A DNA stretch of 64,000 bases from Acidobacteriota bacterium (GCA_028875725.1 JAPPCR010000023.1:186001-250000); one strand, 5' to 3'; positions 1-9,073 are shown, numbered from the stretch's first letter. Program-made: numbers and translations. The notes: a model not told the origin generated them from the letters alone.

Positions 1-1185
1 GTTCGAGTCCGAGAACTGGTGGGTCAGTTTGCCGGTCAGGCGGTCGCGGTTGGTGACGTTGGCGCTCAGCCCCAGCTCGGGCGGGACGGCCCGAATGTAG
101 ACATGGCTCTGGTTGTAGTTGTAGCCCATCTCCAGATCGTCGTATTCGTAGCTGGTGAAGAAGTGGGTCGTGCCCCGGTTGACGGGGCCGCCAAGGGTCA
201 GCGAGGCCTGTCTCCGCGTGAAGTCCTGGCCCTCCAACTGCTCCGCGTCGTCCGCGGTCGCCCCGGTGAACCCCGGTTCCACCAGCCCGTCGTGCGCTTG
301 CTGAATCGTCGCCGAAGCGTTGTACCGGTCGGCGCCGGAGCGGGTGATGATGTTGATCACGCCTCCGGACGCGTTGCCGTACTCGGCCGAGAACATCGAG
401 GTCGACACCTGGACCTCCTGGATGGCGTCCAGGTTGTAGGTCTGCAGCGCCGTTCCCGTCGAGAAGCTCGATCCCATCTGGCCGGCGCCGGCGGAAGCCC
501 GGGGCCCGGCCCGGGTCTCGGACGTGGCCAGATCGTCGTAGTTCAGGTCGCTCAGGTCGTTGTTCGCCACGCCGTCGATCAGGAACTGGTTCTGATTCAT
601 GCGCGCCCCGTGCACACTGAAGCTGTTGTTCGGCGCACTGTTCTCGAGGGCGGCGGTCGCCAGCCCTCCGTGGACCCCTGGGAGGATCTTCAGCACGTCC
701 AGGAAGCTCCGGTTCGGGAGCGGCAGGCTCTGGATCTCCTCGAAGGAGATGTACTTGTTGACCCGGGAATCGACCGACTCGATCGACGGCCGCTCGGAGA
801 CGACGGTGATCTCCTCGCTCACTTCCTCGGTCGCTACGAGTTCGAAGTTCACGCGCTGAATGCTGCCGACCCGCACCGCCAGCGACGCAGGGGCGCCGGC
901 ATAGCCCGTGGCCTCCACCGAAACCTGGTAGGTCGCGGGGCGCACGTTGGTCGCGTTGTAGAACCCGTCGGCGTCGGTGGTGAGGACGAGCGGATCCTCG
1001 ATCTCCTGCGACTGCAGGATGACCGTTGCTCCGGAGACGGCAGCCCCCTCGCTGTCCGTCACGTGGCCGAGCACCTGGCCGGTGGGACCCTGGCCCGCGG
1101 CCGGCACGGCTACCAGCAGCAAGACGGCCGGCACCACGGTCCAGCCCACCGTCCGCGCGTGTCGACTTCTCATCTGGTTGAACAT
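1..1185 (-). CDS. TonB-dependent receptor, N-terminal part (runs off the window)
   Basis: The first 395 codons are open on the minus strand and continue past the window edge. Residues about 15-32 form a signal peptide ending near AAGQ. Residues about 37-115 are a carboxypeptidase-regulatory-like beta-sandwich. The plug domain follows, with motifs such as LPLPNRSFLDVLKILPGV and NQNQFLIDGVANND, then the first barrel strands. This arrangement is typical of Oar-like receptors in Acidobacteriota and Myxococcota. Members sit in the outer membrane and import or bind a ligand with energy from TonB-ExbBD; the ligand cannot be told here. The start at 1185 was chosen because GGGAG lies just upstream; an in-frame ATG at 1173 is possible. 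It is divergent from the regulator at 1398. Confidence 0.9.
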   Translation of the reverse strand, partial: MFNQMRSRHARTVGWTVVPAVLLLVAVPAAGQGPTGQVLGHVTDSEGAAVSGATVILQSQEIEDPLVLTTDADGFYNATNVRPATYQVSVEATGYAGAPASLAVRVGSIQRVNFELVATEEVSEEITVVSERPSIESVDSRVNKYISFEEIQSLPLPNRSFLDVLKILPGVHGGLATAALENSAPNNSFSVHGARMNQNQFLIDGVANNDLSDLNYDDLATSETRAGPRASAGAGQMGSSFSTGTALQTYNLDAIQEVQVSTSMFSAEYGNASGGVINIITRSGADRYNASATIQQAHDGLVEPGFTGATADDAEQLEGQDFTRRQASLTLGGPVNRGTTHFFTSYEYDDLEMGYNYNQSHVYIRAVPPELGLSANVTNRDRLTGKLTHQFSDSN

Positions 1186-1397
1186 GTCGCCTGCTCCCTT
1201 CCGGTTCCCGGCCTTCGCGATCTGGACGCTGCCCGTGCCGGAGGTCGTTCGACCCCCGGCTCCCGGGCACACTTCAAACGGCATGAACAGGCTACGGGGA
1301 GGCTACGCCCGCTAGCTTGATCCAAACCTCAGCGGAAGTTGATCGCACTTGAAGCGGTAAGCAACCGGAGCGTGAGCCCGTCCGCTAGGATCCATCG

Positions 1398-3065
1398 GTG
1401 ATCTTTTACTTCGGCCCCTTTGTGCTGAAGCCCGAGCAGTACGGCCTCGAGGTGGCCGGACAGCCGCACCAGCTTCAGCCGAAGGTGTTCGAATTGTTGG
1501 CCTTCCTGGTCGCCAACAGGGACCGGGTGGTGTCCAAGGAAGAGCTGTTGCGGAACATCTGGCACGGCGCCTACGTGTCGGAAGCGGCGATCAGCCGTGC
1601 GGTCAGCGAGGTGCGCAAGGTACTCCGCACCGGCGGCGGCAGCGCCGACTGGATCACCACCGTCTACGGGCGCGGGTTCCGCTTCGTCGGCCCGGTCATC
1701 GAGGACCTGGCCGCGCCGGACGGCGCCTCCGCGGTTCCGGATTCACCGCCGGAGGAAAAGCGGAGGATCTCGATCGCCGTCCTGCCGTTCGCCGACCGCA
1801 GCCCGCAGCGCGATCAGGCTCATCTCTGCGAGGGGATGGCCGAGGAGATCCTTCACCGGCTCGCGCACGTCGTCGGCCTCCGGGTGGCGGCCCGCGGCGT
1901 GTCCTTCCAGTACGACGCGCTGGCCGACCCCCGCGAGGTCGGACGGCAGATCGGCGCCGACCTGGTGCTGGAGGGTACGGTCCGCAAGGAGGGCGACGAA
2001 CTGCGCATCGGCGTCGAAGTGACCGATGCACGGACCGGACTTCAGGTCTGGTCGGAGCAGTGGCAGCGGCACTCGCAGCAGGTCTTCGCGTTGCAGGACC
2101 AGACGGCGACCCTCATCGCGGAAACCCTCGAACTTCGCCTCGCCCCGGACGCGCCGCGGCATGAGGCGAGGCGCACCGCATCGAGCCAGGCCTACGACCT
2201 CTACCTGCGCGGCCGCAGTCTTTACCACCAGGCGCGCAAGAGGACGTACTACGAGGCGCGGCGGCTGTTCGCGGAGGCAATCCAGCTCGACCCCGAGTAC
2301 GCCCTGGCCCACGCGGCGTCCGCCCACTGCTCCGCGTATCTCTACCTGTTCCACGAGCCGAGTACCGAGAACCTGCGGCTCGCCGGCGAATCGAGTTCCC
2401 GGGCTCTGGAGCTGGCGCCGGAAGTCGCGGAGGCGCACTCGGCTAGGGCGATGACCCTCAGCACGAACGGCCGGCTGGAGGAGGCCGAAGTCCACTTCCG
2501 GCGCGCCCTGGAACTCGATCCGCTGAGCTTCGAGGCGAACCACAACTTCGCCCGTCACCGTTTCTCCCAGGGCCAGATGGAGGAGGCGGTGGCGTTCTTC
2601 TTCCGGGCCATCGAGGCCGATCCGACAGCCTACGCCCCCTGTTCGATCTGCGCCTCGGCTCTCTCGACGCTGGGCCGGAAGACCGAAGCGACGCGACTCC
2701 AGGAACTCACGATGACCAGAGTGCGAAGGCGTCTGCTGCGCTACCCCGACGACCAGCGCGCGATCTACATGGGCGCGGTCGCTCTTGCCCGTGACGGCCA
2801 GGCCGACGAGGCCCTCGAGTGGGCCGCGCGGGCGGAGGCCCTGGACCCCCAGGATGCCGTGGCGCTCTACAACCTCGCCTGCGTCGCGTGCGTGTGCGGC
2901 GATGCGGAAAGCGGACTGCGGTACCTGAAATCGGCAGTCGCGCATGGCTATCCGCACCTGAGCTGGATCGAGAACGATGCCGACCTGGCGGCGCTGCGGG
3001 CGGATTCGCGGTTCGAGGAGGTTGTGGCGCCGTTGCGGGGGGCGGCGGCGCGGGCTGCGGGTTGA
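1398..3065 (+). CDS. Winged-helix regulator with TolB-like and TPR domains
   Basis: This 555-residue one-component regulator has an OmpR/CadC-type winged helix at residues 1-100 (SKEELLRNIWHGAYVSEAAI, then the wing TTVYGRGFRFVGP). A TolB-amino-terminal-like domain follows at about 125-250 (ISIAVLPFADRSPQRDQA, DLVLEGTVRKEGDELRIGVE). At least six TPR-type helical repeats run to the end. There is no receiver domain and no obvious membrane helix, so it probably acts as a cytoplasmic DNA-binding protein sensing through protein contacts. The family is expanded in Acidobacteriota. The start is GTG, with TAGGA eight bases upstream; no ATG fits the domain. Its divergent position suggests it may control the TonB receptor, which is inference. 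Confidence 0.85.
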   Translation: MIFYFGPFVLKPEQYGLEVAGQPHQLQPKVFELLAFLVANRDRVVSKEELLRNIWHGAYVSEAAISRAVSEVRKVLRTGGGSADWITTVYGRGFRFVGPVIEDLAAPDGASAVPDSPPEEKRRISIAVLPFADRSPQRDQAHLCEGMAEEILHRLAHVVGLRVAARGVSFQYDALADPREVGRQIGADLVLEGTVRKEGDELRIGVEVTDARTGLQVWSEQWQRHSQQVFALQDQTATLIAETLELRLAPDAPRHEARRTASSQAYDLYLRGRSLYHQARKRTYYEARRLFAEAIQLDPEYALAHAASAHCSAYLYLFHEPSTENLRLAGESSSRALELAPEVAEAHSARAMTLSTNGRLEEAEVHFRRALELDPLSFEANHNFARHRFSQGQMEEAVAFFFRAIEADPTAYAPCSICASALSTLGRKTEATRLQELTMTRVRRRLLRYPDDQRAIYMGAVALARDGQADEALEWAARAEALDPQDAVALYNLACVACVCGDAESGLRYLKSAVAHGYPHLSWIENDADLAALRADSRFEEVVAPLRGAAARAAG

Positions 3066-3069
3066 GGTC

Positions 3070-3127
3070 GCCGCTTCGCGGCGGCGCCTTCTGGCCGCCT
3101 ACGGCGGCAGCGGGTCAGAAGACCCGC
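3070..3127 (+). terminator. Three tandem hairpins after the regulator gene
   Basis: Just after the stop codon at 3065 there are three short perfect stems: GCCGC-TTC-GCGGC (3070-3082), GCCGCC-TAC-GGCGGC (3094-3108) and GCGGGTC-AGAA-GACCCGC (3110-3127). No U-tract follows. They may act as a Rho-independent-like or RNA-stabilising 3' end, or be a REP-type repeat. Confidence 0.45.
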
Positions 3128-3211
3128 GCACCCAGTGGGCAGAGCTTGCGCGAGCCGGCTTGGGGCAGGCACACTCACGGTTTCACTCGAACAGCTCGAA
3201 GGACGGAACGG

Positions 3212-3991
3212 ATGCTGGAACTTGGTCTTGACGGCAAGGTGGCGATCGTCACCGGCGACAGCGATGGGATGGGGTTGGCCACGGCTCGTCGACTCGTGAG
3301 CGAGGGGGCCCACGTCGCGATCTGCGCGCGCCGGGCAGAGAACCTGGAGCGAGCGGCGAGCCAGTTGCGTGCGGCGGGCGGCGGCGCAGTCCTCGCGCAG
3401 CCGGCAGACGTCACGTCCGGTAACGACGTCGACCGTTTCATCGAGGCCGTGACGGCAGAGTTCGGCGGCGTCGACATTCTGATCAACAACGCCGGCGCGT
3501 CGGCCGCCCAGGGCCTCGAAGCCCTCGGCGACGACGCCTGGATGGCCGACATCGAGCTCAAGGTGATGGGCGCGGTGCGGTTCTGCCGGGGCGTGGTGCC
3601 GTCGATGCGGGAGCGCGGCGGCGGTGCGATCGTCAACGCGACGATCGGCGGCGGCAAGGCGGCGCCGGCGAGGGCGCTGCCGACCAGCGTCACCCGCGCC
3701 GCCGGCATCAACCTGACGAAGTCGCTGGCCAACGAACTGGCCGCCGACAACATACGCGTCAACACGATCTGCATCGGCCTGATCAAGAGCGAGCAGTGGG
3801 TGCGCCGGGCGGAGGGCCAGGGCGTCGACGTCGAGTCGGTCTACGAGGCGATGGGCAAGCGGGTCCCTCTGGGGCGCGTCGGCGAAGCGGAGGAGTACGC
3901 GGACCTGATCGCGTTCCTGGTCTCGGAACGCGGCGCTTACATCACCGGAACGGCGATCAACCTGGATGGCGGGCTTTGCCCCGTGGTCTAA
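3212..3991 (+). CDS. SDR-family protein with altered catalytic residues
   Basis: A 259-residue Rossmann-fold protein of the classical short-chain dehydrogenase/reductase family. Visible are the nucleotide-binding glycine motif TGDSDGMG (residues about 14-21), NNAG in the central strand and a C-terminus of usual form (YITGTAINLDGG). The catalytic region is unusual. Where family members have Ser and YxxxK, this sequence reads VNATIGGG and PTSVTRAAG, so Tyr is Thr158 and Lys is Arg162. It may bind NAD(P) without standard chemistry, or use another mechanism. The ATG at 3212 fits the usual family N-terminus; an in-frame extension to 2819 overlaps the upstream gene and was rejected. The next gene begins 31 bases downstream, so they are probably one operon. 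Confidence 0.88.
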   Translation: MLELGLDGKVAIVTGDSDGMGLATARRLVSEGAHVAICARRAENLERAASQLRAAGGGAVLAQPADVTSGNDVDRFIEAVTAEFGGVDILINNAGASAAQGLEALGDDAWMADIELKVMGAVRFCRGVVPSMRERGGGAIVNATIGGGKAAPARALPTSVTRAAGINLTKSLANELAADNIRVNTICIGLIKSEQWVRRAEGQGVDVESVYEAMGKRVPLGRVGEAEEYADLIAFLVSERGAYITGTAINLDGGLCPVV

Positions 3992-4022
3992 CCTGCCGCA
4001 AGAGCCGGACAAGGAGCGGAAC

Positions 4023-5069
4023 GTGAAAGTAGCCATGCAGCGGAACCCCTTCAACCGCCGAGACCTGATCGAGGAGCAGGGCTTCGAGGTCGTGGAGGGT
4101 GTCTGCCGGAGCGAGGATGACCTCGCCGACCTGCTGTCCGACGCCGACGGCGCCCTGATCGGCGTCATGCCGCTGACCTCGCGCTCCGTGCTCGAGCGCT
4201 GTCCGAAGCTCAAGGTGGTCAGCCGGCTGGGGGTGGGCGTCGACTCGATCGACCTCGACGCCGCCACCGAGCTCGGCATCCTGGCGACCAACGTGCCCGG
4301 ATCGAACACGACCGAGGTGGCCGACCACGCGATGGCGCTGATGCTCGCGCTGACCCGGTGTGTGGTCGACGCCGCCGGCACGACCCGCGAGGGCCGCTGG
4401 GGCCATCGGGAATCGATGATCGGGCTCCTCACCCGCGCTCGGCGGATCGCCGGCCACACCGTCGGCATCATCGGCTTCGGCAACATCGGCCGCGCTTTCG
4501 CCACCCGGATTCGTGGCTTCGGCCCAGGTCGGATCATCGCCGCCGACCCGTACGTCGACCAGGTCGCCGCCGACCTCTACGGCGTCCGGATCGTGCCGCT
4601 CGAGGAGCTCCTCGCCGAGGCCGACTACGTGACGATCCACTGTTCGATGACCGAGGAGACGCACCACCTGATCAACAGCGACACGCTGGCGCTGATGAAG
4701 CCGACGGCGTTGCTCGTCAACGCGGCGCGCGGCAAGATCATCGACGGTGCGGCCCTGGCCGAAGCCCTCGCCGAAGGGCGGATCGAGGCCGCCGCGCTCG
4801 ACGTCACCGAGAAGGAACCGATCGACCCGGACGATCCGCTGCTGAAGCTGCCCAACTGCATCGTGACCCCGCACATCGCTGGCTTCTCGCCGGTGTTCCT
4901 GGGCGAGTGCCCGATCCGCCAGGCCGAGAACGTGATCCGGGTGCTCACCGGCCAGATGCCCCACGGCATCGCGAACCCCGAGGCGATCAAGACGATCGCG
5001 GTGATGAGGGCCAGCGACCCGGGGCGCTGGAGGGGAGTGCCGGACTTCTCGACCGCGCTAGCGTTGTAG
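4023..5069 (+). CDS. D-isomer 2-hydroxyacid dehydrogenase (phosphoglycerate-dehydrogenase-like)
   Basis: A 348-residue NAD-dependent dehydrogenase of the SerA/CtBP family. The substrate-binding half is split around a Rossmann core with GFGNIGRAFA (about residues 146-155). The catalytic triad is visible as Arg in VNAARGKIIDG, Glu in DVTEKEPID and His in IVTPHIAGF. Family members oxidise or reduce 2-hydroxy/2-oxo acids; there is no ACT domain, so it need not be a biosynthetic SerA. The GTG at 4023 is preferred because AAGGAG lies six bases upstream; the in-frame ATG at 3966 falls inside the SDR gene. Being next to an SDR suggests a shared catabolic pathway for a hydroxy or oxo acid. Confidence 0.9.
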   Translation: MKVAMQRNPFNRRDLIEEQGFEVVEGVCRSEDDLADLLSDADGALIGVMPLTSRSVLERCPKLKVVSRLGVGVDSIDLDAATELGILATNVPGSNTTEVADHAMALMLALTRCVVDAAGTTREGRWGHRESMIGLLTRARRIAGHTVGIIGFGNIGRAFATRIRGFGPGRIIAADPYVDQVAADLYGVRIVPLEELLAEADYVTIHCSMTEETHHLINSDTLALMKPTALLVNAARGKIIDGAALAEALAEGRIEAAALDVTEKEPIDPDDPLLKLPNCIVTPHIAGFSPVFLGECPIRQAENVIRVLTGQMPHGIANPEAIKTIAVMRASDPGRWRGVPDFSTALAL

Positions 5070-5084
5070 CCAGGAGGTGCCGCA

Positions 5085-6275
5085 ATGAAAGGCCGCTTCT
5101 ACCTTGGTGTCCTGCTCGCAGGCGCCCTGGCGGCGTGCACCGCCGGCGGCGACGCGACCGGAGCCGCCGACCCCGGTGCTCAGGTCGTCTTGCTGAACAG
5201 CGACAACTTCGAGCAGGAGGTCTACCAGGCCGACGTGCCCGTTCTGGTGGACTTCACCGCCACCTGGTGCGTCCCGTGCAAGGTGGTCGACCCGATCGTC
5301 GAAAGCCTGGCGCCGGAGATGGCGGGACGGGCGAAGATCGGCAAGCTGGACATCGACGAGTCGCCCGACATCTACCGGGGGTTGCGGGTCAACGGTGTGC
5401 CGCACGTCCTCTTCTTCCGGAACGGCGAAGAGCAGGACCGGATCGCGGGCGTCCAGAGCCGGGAGACCTACGTCGACTACCTGGAGGCAATGATCGCGGG
5501 CGAATCGGCGTTCGACGCTTCGCTCTCATTCCTCGACAACGACGCGTTCCGCCGCCACTTCGTCGTTTCGCGGCCGGTGGAGCACCTGGAGAGGGCGCTC
5601 CCCGAACGGCCGGACCTGCTTGTGGAACCATTCGAGAACGGCCAGACGCCCCTGTCGCTGATCCTGATCTCGCCCAGCGTCCGGCAGAACGCCCAGATCG
5701 ACCTCGCGCTGGCACACGATCCCGTGATCTCCACGGCCGACCTTGCCGGCCTCGGCCGCTGCGATGAACTGAAGGTCGCCCTTGCCGACGACCCCAAGGC
5801 GGCCAGCCGGCCGGACCCGGACGGCGCCTCACCGCTCTGGGTGGCTCTGATGCGCTCGCACCGGCTCGCAGACAGAAGCTGCCTCCGCACCCTCCTGGAT
5901 GCTGGCGCCGACCCTTCCGGGGCACAGGACGGTCGCTTCCAGCTCGCCCGTCCGGTCATCCTGCGGGAGGACATCGAGCTGTTGCGGGAGTTCCTCGAGC
6001 GAGGCCTGGATCCCGAGTCCACGGACGACGAGGGCTACAACATGCTCCACTGGGCAAGCCTCTACGGCATGGTCGACGGCGCCCGCCTGCTGCTGGAGCG
6101 CGGGATCGACCCCGGCGCGGAGACCCTGCAGGGCCAGACCGCGCTCGACATCGTCCTTGACCGCCGCCAGCGAAGAATGGAAGCCCTTGAGGAGGTCGAG
6201 TCCGAGGAGCACCGAACCCAACTGGCCGAGACGCTCACGAAGATCGACGAGATGATCGAGCTGCTGGAGGGCTAG
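5085..6275 (+). CDS. Lipoprotein with thioredoxin domain and ankyrin repeats
   Basis: This 396-residue protein has a lipoprotein signal (LAGALAAC, lipidated Cys18). A thioredoxin fold follows at about 30-140, with the active-site motif WCVPC (Cys62, Cys65) and a cis-Pro loop in NGVPHVLFF. The C-terminal half (about 200-370) contains ankyrin-type helices, for example DDEGYNMLHWASLYGMVDGA followed by a dyad ending QTALDIVLD. It is predicted to sit in the periplasm, anchored to a membrane, acting as a thiol oxidoreductase that binds partners through the ankyrin part. The ATG at 5085 has AGGAGG seven bases upstream. Fusion of these two modules on a lipoprotein is uncommon; partners cannot be told from sequence. 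Confidence 0.85.
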   Translation: MKGRFYLGVLLAGALAACTAGGDATGAADPGAQVVLLNSDNFEQEVYQADVPVLVDFTATWCVPCKVVDPIVESLAPEMAGRAKIGKLDIDESPDIYRGLRVNGVPHVLFFRNGEEQDRIAGVQSRETYVDYLEAMIAGESAFDASLSFLDNDAFRRHFVVSRPVEHLERALPERPDLLVEPFENGQTPLSLILISPSVRQNAQIDLALAHDPVISTADLAGLGRCDELKVALADDPKAASRPDPDGASPLWVALMRSHRLADRSCLRTLLDAGADPSGAQDGRFQLARPVILREDIELLREFLERGLDPESTDDEGYNMLHWASLYGMVDGARLLLERGIDPGAETLQGQTALDIVLDRRQRRMEALEEVESEEHRTQLAETLTKIDEMIELLEG

Positions 6276-6291
6276 CCACGAGGAGAACGCC

Positions 6292-7128
6292 ATGACCAGG
6301 AGAAGAACTCAGATCGCTTCCTTTCTCTCCCTTCTCGCCGGCGGAGTTCTTCTCGCTGCCTGCGCAGCGCCGCCTCCCGAGGAGGCGGCAAGTCCCGTCG
6401 GCGTGGAAGACGTCACCGACTGGCAGATGATCGACCTCAGCCACGCATACGGAGGCAACACCCTCTACTGGCCCACCGACACCAAGGGCTTCGCTCTCGA
6501 AACGCTCGCCGAGGGCATGACGGAGGCCGGCTACTTCTACGCCGCCAAGGAGTTCGCGACCGCCGAGCACGGCGGCACGCATCTCGACGCCCCCGTCCAC
6601 TTCGCCGAAGGCGGCGACGACGTCGCCTCGATCCCGCTCGACCGGCTGATCCTGCCCGGCATCGTCGTCGACGTCAGCGAATCGGCCGCGGCCGATCCGG
6701 ACTACCTCGTGACCGCGGCCGACGTCCTCGCCTGGGAGGACCGGCACGGCCCGGTGCCTGCCGGGTCGGCCGTGCTCGTCCGCACGGGCTGGGCGGCCCG
6801 CTGGCCCGACGCACTCGCCTACCTCGGCGACGACACACCCGGCGACGCCAGCAACCTTCACTTTCCCGGCATCGGCGAGGACGCGGCCCTGCTGATCGAG
6901 GAACGCAACATCGGTCTTCTCGGCATCGACACGGCCAGCATCGACTACGGCCAGTCGACCGACTTCATCGTCCACCAGATCGGTGGCGCCGCCGGCATCC
7001 CCAACCTGGAGAACGTCGGCGACCTGTCGGAAGTACCGGAGACCGGCTTCCTGCTCGCCGCGCTGCCCATGAAGATCGAGGGCGGCACCGGTGCGCCGGT
7101 GCGGATCGTGGCTTTGGTCCCGCGGTAG
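6292..7128 (+). CDS. Cyclase-family (kynurenine-formamidase-like) lipoprotein
   Basis: A 278-residue protein with a lipoprotein signal (GGVLLAAC, Cys24), then a cyclase/KynB-type metal-dependent hydrolase domain. The signature HGGTHLDAPVHF lies at residues 93-104; its His and Asp side chains bind the metal in the family. DLSHAYGGNTLYWP near the N-terminus and LGIDTASIDYG near the C-terminus are also typical. Members hydrolyse amides or lactones, such as N-formylkynurenine or isatin; the substrate here is unknown. A periplasmic, lipid-anchored version argues against kynurenine metabolism. It begins 16 bases after the thioredoxin-ankyrin gene, so they are probably co-transcribed. Confidence 0.88.
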   Translation: MTRRRTQIASFLSLLAGGVLLAACAAPPPEEAASPVGVEDVTDWQMIDLSHAYGGNTLYWPTDTKGFALETLAEGMTEAGYFYAAKEFATAEHGGTHLDAPVHFAEGGDDVASIPLDRLILPGIVVDVSESAAADPDYLVTAADVLAWEDRHGPVPAGSAVLVRTGWAARWPDALAYLGDDTPGDASNLHFPGIGEDAALLIEERNIGLLGIDTASIDYGQSTDFIVHQIGGAAGIPNLENVGDLSEVPETGFLLAALPMKIEGGTGAPVRIVALVPR

Positions 7129-7221
7129 TAGAGTGCGCGTCGCACTTGCAACACAACCGGAGGAACCGGCACGCCGGGATCCACGATGCGCGCAGCCGCG
7201 TCACACCACGAGGAGAAACTC

Positions 7222-7953
7222 ATGCGGTACACCACTTCCCTTCTTGCGGCGGCAGCGCTCCTGGCGCTGGCGGCCATGCCGGCGGCGGCCGGGTCGATGG
7301 ACGTCGATCTCAAGGCATCCGACGGCACGATGCTCAAGGCGACCTACATGTCGCCCGGCAAGCCCGGCCCGGCGATGCTGCTGATCCACCAGTGCAACAT
7401 GGACCGGACCTCCTGGAAGGGCATCGCGTCGCAACTCGTCGACGCGGGCGTGCATGTGCTGACGATGGACCTGCGCGGCTTCGGCGAGAGCGGCGGCGCC
7501 GGCATCCGTGAGGCCGGCGGGTTCCCGCCGTTCCTGCAGACGGCGTCCGGCGACGTCGACATGGCGTTCGACTACCTGAGCAAGCAGGAAGGCGTTGACA
7601 CGTCCCGGATGGGCGCCGGCGGCGCCAGTTGCGGCGCGATGCTGACGGCCGACCTCGCCGCGCGCCGGCCGGTCAAGGCGCTGATGCTGCTGTCCGGGCC
7701 GCCGAGCGAGGCGGCCGTGGCGAACATGGCGGCCAAGTCCGACCTCGCGGTCTTCGCTGCCGCGGCGACCGGCGACACGATCACGGCCGGCGTCGACAAG
7801 CAGCTCAAGGGCGCCGTCAAAGGCTCGAAGCACCCGAACTCAACTGCGAAGATCTACGACGGGCCGGAGCACGGGTTGCCGATGTTCGCGAAGAACGCGG
7901 ACCTCGAGCCGGCGTTGATCTCCTGGCTGAAGATGGAGTTGAAGGGCAAGTAG
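7222..7953 (+). CDS. Exported alpha/beta hydrolase, dienelactone-hydrolase-like
   Basis: A 243-residue protein. Residues 1-23 are a signal peptide (LLALAAMPAAAG). An alpha/beta-hydrolase core follows, with an oxyanion region LLIHQCNMDRTSW, nucleophile elbow GGASCGAML (Ser136, with Cys137 next to it) and catalytic His217 in GPEHGLPMF. It is probably a periplasmic esterase or lactonase. The start at 7222 is set by AGGAG just upstream and by the signal peptide; a longer in-frame start at 7186 has neither. It follows the cyclase-family gene by about 90 bases and faces the enolase-superfamily gene. Confidence 0.85.
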   Translation: MRYTTSLLAAAALLALAAMPAAAGSMDVDLKASDGTMLKATYMSPGKPGPAMLLIHQCNMDRTSWKGIASQLVDAGVHVLTMDLRGFGESGGAGIREAGGFPPFLQTASGDVDMAFDYLSKQEGVDTSRMGAGGASCGAMLTADLAARRPVKALMLLSGPPSEAAVANMAAKSDLAVFAAAATGDTITAGVDKQLKGAVKGSKHPNSTAKIYDGPEHGLPMFAKNADLEPALISWLKMELKGK

Positions 7954-7957
7954 CGAG

Positions 7958-9073
7958 CTAGCGCAACTCGGCGATCTTGTTCCGCTCGATCAGGTCGAAG
8001 TCGATCTCGACACCGAGGCCAGGCCCCATCGGGGCGTGGACGTAGCCCTTGGCGTCGACCTCGATGTCCTCTACCAGTCCGTACTTCTGAGCCCCTGCGG
8101 GCAGCAGGACCTCGAACCACTCGCAGTTGCGGATCGCCGCGCTGATGTGAAGGTGCGCAACGTTGTTCAGCGAGTTGCCGCCGTGGTGGATCTCGAAGTT
8201 CATCCCGAACCCCTCAGCCAGGTGGGCCGCCTTCAGGCAGCCGGTGATCCCGCCCTTGAGCGCGACGTCGCCGCGCAGGTAGTCCGTGGCCTGGTTGTAG
8301 ATCCACGGCGCGAAGGAGTCGTACCAGGCGCCCGGAAACTCTGTCGCCAGGATCGGGATGCGGAGCTGCTGGCGTAGCTTCGTGTAGTTGTAGATGTCCT
8401 GGTCGCCGAGCGGGTCCTCGTACCACTCGAAGTCGAGTTCCTCGATCAGCTTGCCGACCCGCAGCGCCGACGGATAGTCGTAGCCCCAGGTCGAGTCGAG
8501 CATCAGTGGGAAGCCGTCGCCTACCGCCTCACGCACCGAGCGGCAAATCTCCATGTCGTCGCGCCAGACGCGGAAGGGGTGGATCTTGTAGCCCTGCCAG
8601 CCATTGCCCTGGTACGAGAGCGCCTGCTCGACGTAGGCCTCGACGCTCGGCTGCTGCTCGGAGCTGGCGTAGGCGGGCAGCTTTTCCCGGTACGTGCCGA
8701 GCAGCCGGTGGATCGGCTCCCCCGCCGCCTTGCCGGCGAGGTCCCAGAGCGCGACGTCGACGGCGCCGACGACCCAGGGCTGCACCACAAGCCGACGCTC
8801 GAGCATCGCCTGGTAGAGCTGCTCGCGAGCCAGCGGGTCGCGGCCCATCACGACCGGCTTCAGCATTCGCAGCAGCGGCTGGGCCGCGATGCTCGCTCCC
8901 ATGCCGAGGAAGGAGTGGCCCTCGATCCCCTCGTCCGTACGGATCGTCACCAGAGCGAGCTCGCCGACCTGGTTCGGCTTGCCGGTCGGGTCGAACGGAC
9001 CTCGCCCCAGGTAAGAATGGGGCGGGATGTCATTCCAGGCGAAGAGGGTGATGCTGAGATCGTCGATCTTCAT
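7958..9073 (-). CDS. Mandelate racemase/muconate lactonizing enzyme family protein
   Basis: A 371-residue enolase-superfamily enzyme with the capping domain at 1-125 and a TIM-barrel domain after it. The predicted Mg2+ ligands are Asp about 194 (LMLDSTWG), Glu about 219 (WYEDPLGD) and Glu about 245 (LATEFPG). The second barrel strand has KIHP in place of the KxK pair of many MLE enzymes. A late His lies in EIHHGGNSLNN. Family members remove a proton next to a carboxylate and then racemise, cycloisomerise or dehydrate. This pattern fits an acid-sugar dehydratase best, but the substrate is unknown. There is no signal peptide, unlike the second family member at 42132. Its 3' end meets the hydrolase gene tail-to-tail. 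Confidence 0.9.
   Translation of the reverse strand: MKIDDLSITLFAWNDIPPHSYLGRGPFDPTGKPNQVGELALVTIRTDEGIEGHSFLGMGASIAAQPLLRMLKPVVMGRDPLAREQLYQAMLERRLVVQPWVVGAVDVALWDLAGKAAGEPIHRLLGTYREKLPAYASSEQQPSVEAYVEQALSYQGNGWQGYKIHPFRVWRDDMEICRSVREAVGDGFPLMLDSTWGYDYPSALRVGKLIEELDFEWYEDPLGDQDIYNYTKLRQQLRIPILATEFPGAWYDSFAPWIYNQATDYLRGDVALKGGITGCLKAAHLAEGFGMNFEIHHGGNSLNNVAHLHISAAIRNCEWFEVLLPAGAQKYGLVEDIEVDAKGYVHAPMGPGLGVEIDFDLIERNKIAELR

Noticed and set aside
19..1320. A 433-codon plus-strand frame over the TonB receptor.
   Set aside because: The minus-strand frame encodes a clear signal peptide, regulatory-like domain and plug, so the plus-strand frame is a shadow.
1329..1565. A 78-codon minus-strand frame before the winged-helix regulator.
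   Set aside because: It overlaps the conserved winged-helix domain antisense and has no ribosome site or family pattern.
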